Shown here piece by piece: positions 1 through 6,098 of a stretch of 6,098 bases of DNA; the first letter of the stretch is position 1; each line of letters opens with the position of its first letter. The stretch comes from Armatimonadota bacterium (GTDB taxonomy: Bacteria > Armatimonadota > Zipacnadia > Zipacnadales > JABUFB01). Made by a program: the position numbers and the translations under genes. The DNA lies in assembly GCA_018056145.1 (NCBI GenBank), contig JAGPGE010000379.1, forward strand, positions 1-6,098. The letters are read 5' to 3'. The notes beneath the pieces are model-generated. The model was given only the letters and a program-made list of their open reading frames with translations, was not told where the DNA came from and ran no database searches.

Positions 1-1
1 C

Positions 2-2740
2 CTGGGCAGCGAGTACGTCCTGCACCGCGCGCTGCTGTACAACCGCGAGGACGCTGGCTCGCGCAACAACGTGCTGATGATGCTCCTGTCCAGCGATGGC
101 GAGAACTGGCGACAGGTCTGGCAGAACCAAGGCGTTCTCTTCCACGGCGCGGTAGACGGCAAGCCCATGGAAGTGCCGCTTGAGGGCCAGAAGGCCCGCT
201 ACGTGCGCCTGCAGTTGCCCGGCCGCGAATACCTGCACCTGGATGAGGTCGAGGTCTTCGCCGCCGACAAGCCTGATCTGAACATCGCCCTGGAGCAGCC
301 CGCGACCCAAAGCAGCTCGAGCCCCTGGTCGTCATACACGCCGCCGAAGAAAGCCGGCGCGGGAGCAGACGATGCGCTGTTCCGCATCGCCGCCGGTGAA
401 GCTCTCGAGCTCGCACGCAAGACACTGGAGTTCGTGTCCGCCGCGAGACCCCTGCCAGACCTTGCGGAGCGGCTGAAGCTACTCGAGGCCCGGGTAGCTG
501 AAGCAAAGCCCGGAACTGACTGGCAGTCGCTATACCTCGATGTGCGCAGGCTGCGGCGCGAGATGATCGTGTCCCATCCGCTGCTGGACTTCAGCGACCT
601 GCTTATCACCAAGCGCCCGCCGCCCCTGTATAGCCACATGGTGGACCAGTATGAGGGCCGCCACAGCCGCCCGGGAGACGGCCTTGTGCTGCTCAAGTCC
701 TGGCGATCGCAGCCCCTGGCCGTGCCGCTGCTCGCAGACAAGCTCCCAGTCGGCTCCGTCTTGCATCCGGACCTGTCATACGACGGTCGCCGCGTGGTGT
801 TCAGCTTCTGCGATCACACGGTGCTGGACCGCAATGCCCGGCAGTTCTTCCTGTACGAGCTTGACCTGGTCTCGGGAGCGGTTCGACAACTCACTGGAGT
901 GCCGGGCGTCGATCCGCTGCAAGGGTGGATGGGCCGCACCACCGTTCTCATCGAGGATTTCGACCCCTGCTACCTGCCGGATGGCGGCATCGTCTTCGTC
1001 TCCACCCGCAACCAGGGCTTCGGACGATGTCATGGTGGGCGCTATACCCCTTCGTATGTTCTGTACCGCTGCGACGCCAACGGGGGCAACATCACCCGCC
1101 TCAGCTATGGCGAAGCCAACGAGTGGGACCCGGCGGTGCTCCCCAGCGGACTGATCGTCTACACCCGGTGGGACTACATCAACCGCCACGACACCGTATT
1201 GCAGAGCCTGTGGACTACCCGGCCTGATGGTACCGCGGTGGCCCATTACTACGGCAACTCAACACGAAACCCCTGCATGATCGCCGAGGCGAAACCGATC
1301 CCGGAGACCGATCTGGTCGCAGCCACCGCGATGGCCCACCATTCGTACACTGCCGGCTCGATAATCACCATCGACCGCCGCCACGGTGAGGACGGGCTTG
1401 ACGGTGTCCGACGCATCACCCCGGACGCCAGCTTTCCCGAAACCGAAGGCTGGCCCGTCGGGAGCTATAGTCAGCCCTGGCCGCTCTCCGAAGACCTGTA
1501 TCTCGCAGCCTACAGCCCTGACCGGCTCGTCTCACAGGGCAATGTGCAGGCGACCGAAGCCTACGGCATCTACCTCGTGGACACCCTCGGCGGCCGGGAG
1601 CTGATCTACCGCGATCCGAAGATGTCCTGCTTCTCCCCGATCCCGGTCCAGCCGCGCCCGGTCCCGCCGGTGCTCTCGTCCTCACTGGAGCCTGGACGCA
1701 CCGACGGTACTTTCCTGATCCAGAACGTCTACGACTGCGTGGAGCCGCTGATCCCCGGCAGCATCAAGCGTCTGAGGGTCGTGCGCATGATCGAGCAGCC
1801 CACGGCTTCTGTCCCGGAGCGCAGTTGGGTGAGCCAGGAGATCACCAAGGGCGTGGTGGGGACCGTTCCGGTCGAAGAGGATGGTTCCGTGGCGTTCCGC
1901 GCACCCGCGCAGGAGCCCCTGCTTTTCCAGCTTCTCGATGAGAACAACATGGCCGTCTTCAGCATGCGCAGCCAGGTCTACCTGCAGCCCGGCGAGGTCA
2001 TGAGTTGTGCCGGGTGCCACGAGCCCAGGGGCTCTCTGGCCTATGGCGGCCAGCGCTTGGCCCCCTCGGAAGTGAAGGAGCTTGTGCCGTCCGTCGGCCC
2101 GCGCTACGCCGGTGGCTTCAGCTATGCGCGCTCAGTCCAGCCGGTGCTGGACCGCTACTGCATCCGCTGTCACGGGGTCAAGCGGAACGCGGGCGACCTC
2201 AACCTGCTGGGCACGCCGAAGGGCCAGTTCAGCCAGTCATACGAGGCCTTGGTGACGCGCCCGGGCTGGGTCTCCCTGGCCCACCGGAATGAGCAGACCG
2301 ACATCAGCAAGATCATGGACTATGGCTCGCATGCAGGGAAACTCGCGCGGTTCCTGCTCAACGAGCACCACCGCAAGGCCCCAATCGACCCGGACAGCTT
2401 CACGCGCATCGCCGAGTGGCTGGACCTCAACGGCCAGTACTACGGCGACTACTCATTCAGCAGGCCCGAGCGGCGCAAGCCCTCTGAGGAGGGCGTGGCG
2501 GCCCTGCGCGAGCATGTGAAGAGCGCGTGCAATGAGTGCCACGAGGGGATGAGCGAGCAGCCGCTGGAGGCGCTGGTGAACGTGGCGATCCCCGAGGAGA
2601 GCCGGGTGCTCATGTCGCCGCTCGCGGAGAGCGAGGGCGGCTGGGAACAGTGCCGCGGCCTCACCTGGCTGAGCCGGGAGGACGCAAGCTACGCGCTGAT
2701 GAAGGCGAAGGTCCTGGGAGCGACAGGCCCGGCGGAGTGA
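2..2740 (+). CDS. Hydrazine synthase alpha-like multiheme cytochrome c with N-terminal discoidin domain (5' partial)
   Basis: The frame is open from the window's first complete codon (nt 2) to TGA at 2738-2740, giving 912 residues. The ATG at nt 71 lies inside a domain and has no ribosome binding site, so the true start is upstream. Domains seen: the end of an F5/8 type C domain (nt 2-280; LLYNRED, SSDGENW, ARYVRLQLP, HLDEVEVF); a helical linker ending in HPLLDFSDLLITKRP (575-619); a propeller-like region (about 720-1750; DPCYLPDGGIVFVSTR, EWDPAVLPSG, YTRWDY, an HH pair at 1337-1342); a middle domain (about 1751-2045) with GTVPVEEDGS (1859-1888) and heme site CAGCH (2006-2020); and a cytochrome domain with CIRCH (2159-2173), HH at 2366-2371 and WLDLN (2417-2431). 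A third site, CNECH (2528-2542), lies in a C-terminal tail. The propeller, middle-heme, C-terminal-heme order matches the published architecture of anammox HzsA. Export and heme attachment outside the cytoplasm are inferred from the c-type sites, because any signal peptide is off-window. The substrate is unknown. The family call is fairly firm; the catalytic role is not. Confidence 0.86.
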   Translation: MGSEYVLHRALLYNREDAGSRNNVLMMLLSSDGENWRQVWQNQGVLFHGAVDGKPMEVPLEGQKARYVRLQLPGREYLHLDEVEVFAADKPDLNIALEQPATQSSSSPWSSYTPPKKAGAGADDALFRIAAGEALELARKTLEFVSAARPLPDLAERLKLLEARVAEAKPGTDWQSLYLDVRRLRREMIVSHPLLDFSDLLITKRPPPLYSHMVDQYEGRHSRPGDGLVLLKSWRSQPLAVPLLADKLPVGSVLHPDLSYDGRRVVFSFCDHTVLDRNARQFFLYELDLVSGAVRQLTGVPGVDPLQGWMGRTTVLIEDFDPCYLPDGGIVFVSTRNQGFGRCHGGRYTPSYVLYRCDANGGNITRLSYGEANEWDPAVLPSGLIVYTRWDYINRHDTVLQSLWTTRPDGTAVAHYYGNSTRNPCMIAEAKPIPETDLVAATAMAHHSYTAGSIITIDRRHGEDGLDGVRRITPDASFPETEGWPVGSYSQPWPLSEDLYLAAYSPDRLVSQGNVQATEAYGIYLVDTLGGRELIYRDPKMSCFSPIPVQPRPVPPVLSSSLEPGRTDGTFLIQNVYDCVEPLIPGSIKRLRVVRMIEQPTASVPERSWVSQEITKGVVGTVPVEEDGSVAFRAPAQEPLLFQLLDENNMAVFSMRSQVYLQPGEVMSCAGCHEPRGSLAYGGQRLAPSEVKELVPSVGPRYAGGFSYARSVQPVLDRYCIRCHGVKRNAGDLNLLGTPKGQFSQSYEALVTRPGWVSLAHRNEQTDISKIMDYGSHAGKLARFLLNEHHRKAPIDPDSFTRIAEWLDLNGQYYGDYSFSRPERRKPSEEGVAALREHVKSACNECHEGMSEQPLEALVNVAIPEESRVLMSPLAESEGGWEQCRGLTWLSREDASYALMKAKVLGATGPAE

Positions 2741-2793
2741 GCGAGATCGGGGACCCTACCCATCTACGGGCGACACACCAAGCCCCGCTTAGT

Positions 2794-2812
2794 GTGTTCG
2801 CGTCACGAACAC
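2794..2812. terminator. Candidate hairpin between convergent genes
   Basis: A perfect 7-bp stem, GTGTTCG (2794-2800) with CGAACAC (2806-2812), closes a 5-nt loop. It lies midway in the 106-bp spacer between the stop codons of two convergent genes, where a shared bidirectional terminator would be expected. Neither side has a T-run, so it is not a canonical Rho-independent terminator. A possible outer pairing of GATCGGG (2745-2751) with CCCGATC (2833-2839) would enclose it, but at this base composition that could be chance. No reading frame or promoter stands out in the rest of the spacer (2741-2846). Confidence 0.3.
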
Positions 2813-2846
2813 TGCTTCGGGACGCAGCGCCACCCGATCGCCCGGC

Positions 2847-3785
2847 TCACTCCTCCACCACAACCCGGAACCCCACGTTGTACACCCTCTGCGACGGCGG
2901 GTAGCTCAGCCGGAATGCTGAGCGCGTGCGGCGGGGGCGATCGTCCCACGACCCGCCGCGGATGACACGGGGAGCTTCGGGGTCAGCGGTCGCGTCAGAC
3001 TCACTTGTCACGTTCAGCGGATACGGTTGATACACACTCTCGCACCATTCGGCCACGTTCCCATGCATATCGCACAGGCCCCAGGCGTTGGGCAGATAGC
3101 GGCCAACACTCGCCGAGACCGCCACACCGTCATTGCGTTCGTTGTCACGCAGTGCCCACGGCTTGATGGAGCGCAGGCTGGCATCAGCGAGGTTGGCATA
3201 CTTGTCAAGCTCCGCCGGGTCGCAATGGAACCGGCTGTCGGTTCCCGCGCGACAGGCCCACTCCCACTCCGGTTCGGTCGGCAGCCGCACCGTCTTGCCC
3301 AGTTGCTGCCCCAGCCACTCGCAGAAGGCTTTCGCTTCGTGCCAGGAGACGCGCACAACGGGCTGATCGTCCCCGTCGAGTGACGGGCCGGGGCCCACGC
3401 GATCCTTCCAGTATGTGTCAATGTTGCCGCTGGAATGGTCGGGCCTGAACAGCCGGTACTGGGCATTCGTGATCTCGCACCGGCTCATCCAGAACGGGCC
3501 GGGGACTTCGGCGACGAAGCGCGGACCTTCGTCGGGGTCCAGCAACGACTCACCGTCCGGGGCGCCGATCAGGAACCGGCCCGACGGAATCAGGACGAGT
3601 GTGAGCGTGCCTCCACCGGGCAGCGTCAGCGTGCGGGTGACTTCGGTCCCGAGCCCCGCCGCGCAGTCCTGTTGGCGCCGCTGGGCTTCGGCGGTGTCGA
3701 AAGGCCAGCCCTCTGGCGCCTCGTCAGCAGCCAAGGCGATCAGGCAGGCGCAGCACACGACAAGGGCCGCCAGAGCGCGCTTCAT
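2847..3785 (-). CDS. Secreted SUMF1/FGE-fold protein lacking the catalytic cysteines
   Basis: Complete, 312 residues. The ATG at 3785 is supported by a strong GGAGGT six bases upstream and by a 4-bp ATGA overlap with the preceding gene, which suggests translational coupling. Residues 1-20 form a typical signal peptide: KR, a hydrophobic core rich in Ala, Val, Leu and Cys, then ALAA before DEAP. Residues 25-50 hold the WPFDTAEAQRRQ-type leader that I recall in front of SUMF1 domains in planctomycete-like bacteria. The FGE-sulfatase fold spans about 60-312: LVLIPSGRFLIGAP, ITNAQYRLF (105-113), QPVVRVSWHEAKAFCEWL (141-158), VRLPTEPEWEWACRAGT (166-182), LCDMHGNVAEWCE (237-249), RVIRGGSW (273-280) and VGFRVV at the end. 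In true formylglycine-generating enzymes, two copper-binding cysteines follow the RGGS motif. Here DDRPRRTRSAFR follows, with no cysteine, so sulfatase activation is unlikely. No sulfatase gene is in the window. It probably acts outside the cytoplasm, perhaps in binding, structure or modification with the upstream cytochrome; that role is inferred from context only. Confidence 0.9.
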   Translation of the reverse strand: MKRALAALVVCCACLIALAADEAPEGWPFDTAEAQRRQQDCAAGLGTEVTRTLTLPGGGTLTLVLIPSGRFLIGAPDGESLLDPDEGPRFVAEVPGPFWMSRCEITNAQYRLFRPDHSSGNIDTYWKDRVGPGPSLDGDDQPVVRVSWHEAKAFCEWLGQQLGKTVRLPTEPEWEWACRAGTDSRFHCDPAELDKYANLADASLRSIKPWALRDNERNDGVAVSASVGRYLPNAWGLCDMHGNVAEWCESVYQPYPLNVTSESDATADPEAPRVIRGGSWDDRPRRTRSAFRLSYPPSQRVYNVGFRVVVEE

Positions 3786-6097
3786 GGCCGCACCTCCGCT
3801 TCCCGCTGGGCCACGGCCCAGGCATCCTGTGCGCGGATCTCCTCGCGCCGCCTGATGAGGTTCTCGGGCGCGGGTGGAATCGCCTCGCGCCAGTCGGATG
3901 CATAGGGAACGTTCAGGTCGATCCAGGTGATGAGCCGGTCCCAGTCCTCCTCGGTGAGTTTCACCCCGAAGTGCCCTTTGCCCAGCATCTGCACAAGCTG
4001 GCTGGTGCCCGCCTCGAACTCACGCGGCGGGAGCACGTGCATGGTCGCCTCGAGACCGGGCCGGCGGACATACGGGTGCAGAGAGTCATACGCGGGGCTG
4101 AACCGGGCTTCCCGTGCTCCGGGAGTTCCCGCGGGGCGCAGGTCAAGCGCGCCTTTGGAGTGGCACCGCACGCAGTGGCGATCCAGGACGGGCTGGACTT
4201 CGGCCTCGAAGGAGAAGGCGCGTGCCGGCCCGCGCCAGGGCTCAATCTCCGAAGGTGGGCGCGCCTGGGCACGCGCACGGCCACCGGGTGTGGGCACTTC
4301 GCGCCGGCGCTCGTGGCAGCCCACGCAGGACAGCACTTCGCCGGGCATGGCCGTGAACCAGCTGCGCATCTGCTGCTGCGCCATGTTCCGCCCGTCGATG
4401 GGCTGGACCATGATCGGCGTGTTTGCGGGTACCCGAAAGAATGCGGACCCGTCCTCTTCCACAGGCACAGTTCCCAAAATGCGCTTCACGTCCCAGGTCC
4501 CATCGATGGAAGTGCTGTAGGTCTCGCCATTGCCCCAGTACCTGTAGACCGGTTCGATGAGCCGCAGCTTCTTGATGCTCCCGCGCGGCACGCCGTCCAG
4601 GCCTTCACCACGATAGACGTCGAACAGATAGACCAGCGCGTCCTTGCGCCGGAGATCGACCGCATCGGGGATGATCGGCGGCGTCTCGCGCGGGCGCAGT
4701 GGGATCGGCTCCATCAGCGCCGCGCCGGGCTCCACGCGAATCGACACCAGGTTGTCGAAGACATCCAACAGGTATAGCCCCCACCAACCGTCGGGTGAGG
4801 GCTTGCAGGAGACCAGGAAGTACTTTTCCGACAGTGGCCAGGGCTGCACGAACTGGGGCCATTTTCCGGTCGCGTACTGGTCCACGATCACCGGCTCGAT
4901 CTTCCGGTGGCGCTCGGGCAGTATCCGCACCACGCCTTCAGCCTCGCGCTCGCCTTGTGCGGTGTCGATGATCGCGACCTCGCCCATGCGCGGGTTCCCG
5001 TGGTGCCCCGACAGGATGCACGCGATCTTCGTCTCGCTGCCGGGAATGGGCCGCGGGTACATCATGGTGTTGGGGAAGAATGAGCTGCTCCCGTAGAAGG
5101 CGCTCTGCCGGGTCCCGTCGGGGTTCATCGAGAACAGGATGCGGCTGAAGTAGTGCGGAGTGTCGTTGTACTCCCATCGGGTATAGATGACCCGCCCGTC
5201 GTTCAGGACAGTGGGGTCCCAGCTGTGGTCCTGGTCGAAGGTTAGCTGCCGGGCATTGCTACCGTCGGCATCCATCAGGTACATCAGCGCCACGTGGTCG
5301 CCGCCGGTACAGGGCACGGCCTGATAGCAGCGCGTGGAAGTGAACATGATACGGCCATCGGGCAGGTAGCAGCCGTCGTAGTTGTCGTAGTCGTCGTCAG
5401 AACCCACGCTCACCTGGCGCAGACCGCTCCCGTCCGTGCCGATCTCCCACACCTGGTAGGTCATCCGCCTCGCCTCGTCGGGCATGGAAAACAGCAGCCG
5501 GGTGGCGTCGAAGGACAGGTTTAGGTCCCCCACGAAGGCGCTGGGGGACTGGAAAACCGTGCGCACCGTGCCCCCGCCCCGCGCCGACGAAAGGACGCTG
5601 ATCGCCGTGTCCCAGCCGTTGCGGCGCATGCTGGAATTGCCCTGCCAGTTCTGGGGCAGGCCGGGGTTGCCGCCGCCGGGCCTGCGGGTGATGAACAGCA
5701 GTTCGCCGAAATCCAGCACCGGATTGGCTTCGATCAGCGCCTTGCGTTGCAGGGCGTCGATCTCCGCCTCCCATGCTGAGACCGACGCAGCCTCAGGCTG
5801 CCCGTACGCGCCGCCTTTGTCCGCGAGGAGTGCAGTCCGCCGCCCGCGCAGGACGTCCAGAGCAGTACGGAACTCGGCGCCCGGGTACTGGCCGGGATAG
5901 GTCGCAGACAGGTCGTCCACCGCGAGCCCGGTGCTCACCAGCTTCGCCAGTCCCGCGAACAGGTCCCGGATACGCGCGGCCTGATGGTACGGTGCGCGCA
6001 GCGCCTGAACGGCGCCCGCGTCAGGATTCGCAAGTGGGGCGGAGATCACGGACAGCATGGCCTTGGTCTCGGCCGCGCACTCATCCTCCCCGAGATC
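3782..6097 (-). CDS. Hydrazine synthase alpha-like diheme cytochrome c (5' partial)
   Basis: The frame is open from the window edge (first full codon 6097-6095) to TGA at 3784-3782, giving 771 residues. The ATG at 6058 has no convincing ribosome binding site. Thirteen codons before it stay open without another start, so the gene probably begins off-window, where any signal peptide would lie. Regions: a helical N-terminal part (about 6058-5726); NPVLDFGELLFITRRP (5725-5678), shared with the convergent paralogue; a propeller-like region (about 5590-4600) with the Asp-rich DDDYDNYD (5398-5375), then GCYLPDGRIMFTSTR, SWDPTVL, YTRWEY and an HH pair at 5005-5000; a middle domain (about 4591-4290) with GTVPVEEDGS (4474-4445) and heme site CVGCH (4327-4313); and a C-terminal cytochrome domain with VQPVLDRHCVRCH (CVRCH at 4174-4160), GKGHFGVKL (His at 3973-3971, a candidate distal heme ligand) and WIDLN (3925-3911). 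It lacks the third heme site and shows no discoidin domain in the visible part. It is translationally coupled to the downstream SUMF1-fold gene. A heme-dependent redox role outside the cytoplasm is inferred; the substrate is unknown. Confidence 0.86.
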   Translation of the reverse strand, partial: DLGEDECAAETKAMLSVISAPLANPDAGAVQALRAPYHQAARIRDLFAGLAKLVSTGLAVDDLSATYPGQYPGAEFRTALDVLRGRRTALLADKGGAYGQPEAASVSAWEAEIDALQRKALIEANPVLDFGELLFITRRPGGGNPGLPQNWQGNSSMRRNGWDTAISVLSSARGGGTVRTVFQSPSAFVGDLNLSFDATRLLFSMPDEARRMTYQVWEIGTDGSGLRQVSVGSDDDYDNYDGCYLPDGRIMFTSTRCYQAVPCTGGDHVALMYLMDADGSNARQLTFDQDHSWDPTVLNDGRVIYTRWEYNDTPHYFSRILFSMNPDGTRQSAFYGSSSFFPNTMMYPRPIPGSETKIACILSGHHGNPRMGEVAIIDTAQGEREAEGVVRILPERHRKIEPVIVDQYATGKWPQFVQPWPLSEKYFLVSCKPSPDGWWGLYLLDVFDNLVSIRVEPGAALMEPIPLRPRETPPIIPDAVDLRRKDALVYLFDVYRGEGLDGVPRGSIKKLRLIEPVYRYWGNGETYSTSIDGTWDVKRILGTVPVEEDGSAFFRVPANTPIMVQPIDGRNMAQQQMRSWFTAMPGEVLSCVGCHERRREVPTPGGRARAQARPPSEIEPWRGPARAFSFEAEVQPVLDRHCVRCHSKGALDLRPAGTPGAREARFSPAYDSLHPYVRRPGLEATMHVLPPREFEAGTSQLVQMLGKGHFGVKLTEEDWDRLITWIDLNVPYASDWREAIPPAPENLIRRREEIRAQDAWAVAQREAEVRP
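3792..3797 (-). promoter_or_regulatory. Shine-Dalgarno GGAGGT for the SUMF1-fold gene
   Basis: On the minus strand GGAGGT sits six bases before the ATG at 3785-3783, inside the last codons of the upstream cytochrome gene. It fixes the start of the SUMF1-fold gene. With the ATGA stop/start overlap at 3785-3782 it indicates that both genes are on one mRNA. Confidence 0.85.
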
Positions 6098-6098
6098 G

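Noticed and set aside
71..2740. ATG at nt 71 as the start of the plus-strand cytochrome gene
   Set aside because: The frame is open to the window edge, the upstream codons read as discoidin sequence, and no ribosome binding site precedes this ATG.
2847..3785. True formylglycine-generating enzyme that activates sulfatases
   Set aside because: The cysteine pair expected after RGGS is missing and there is no sulfatase gene in the window.
3728..3785. Lipoprotein signal peptide in the SUMF1-fold protein (cysteines at residues 11, 12 and 14)
   Set aside because: The residues before each cysteine do not fit a lipobox, whereas ALAA before DEAP fits ordinary signal peptidase cleavage.
3415..4777. 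Long plus-strand frames opposite the minus-strand genes (for example 3435-3905, 3927-4520, 3971-4777)
   Set aside because: They are antisense shadows of high-GC coding sequence. Their products are rich in Arg, Ala and Pro, show no recognisable motif and overlap well-supported domains.
5375..5398. GTC/GTA triplet repeat as a microsatellite
   Set aside because: It is short, imperfect and fully explained by Asp and Tyr codons of the minus-strand gene.
3782..6058. ATG at nt 6058 as the start of the minus-strand cytochrome gene
   Set aside because: No signal peptide follows, as a c-type cytochrome would need. No convincing Shine-Dalgarno precedes it, and the frame stays open to the window edge.
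2..6097. Authentic anammox hydrazine synthase locus
   Set aside because: Two alpha-like paralogues occur with a SUMF1-fold gene and no visible beta or gamma subunit, the proximal tyrosine appears absent, and discoidin fusion and high GC do not fit known anammox operons.

Overview
This is a gene-dense, high-GC bacterial window holding three protein-coding genes in two convergent transcription units. Both outer genes run off the window edges. The gene content points to a planctomycete, lentisphaerote, hydrogenedentote, armatimonadote or similar environmental lineage: long secreted-type cytochromes with a hydrazine synthase alpha-like architecture, discoidin (F5/8 type C) fusions and SUMF1-type proteins. 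That placement is an inference from protein style. There is no rRNA or other marker in the window to confirm it.

Left half (nt 2-2740, plus strand): the 3' part of a large multidomain protein. In order it has the end of a discoidin domain, a helical linker, a beta-propeller-like region, a middle domain ending in a CxxCH heme site, a C-terminal cytochrome c domain with a second CxxCH, and a tail with a third CxxCH. A 106-bp convergent spacer follows (nt 2741-2846). It contains one short perfect hairpin and no gene.

Right half (minus strand, read from 6098 down): a second, shorter paralogue of the same cytochrome family (nt 6097-3782, 5' end outside the window). It overlaps by 4 bp (ATGA) a secreted SUMF1/formylglycine-generating-enzyme-fold protein (nt 3785-2847). 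That protein lacks the two cysteines that bind copper in true FGE.

Taken together, the window looks like an extracytoplasmic redox locus. It has two related diheme or triheme proteins with propeller domains, one of them translationally coupled to a SUMF1-fold protein. The two cytochromes share the architecture described for hydrazine synthase alpha, but several points argue against real hydrazine synthesis, so substrate and function are unknown. Nothing here resembles a mobile element, CRISPR array or RNA gene.
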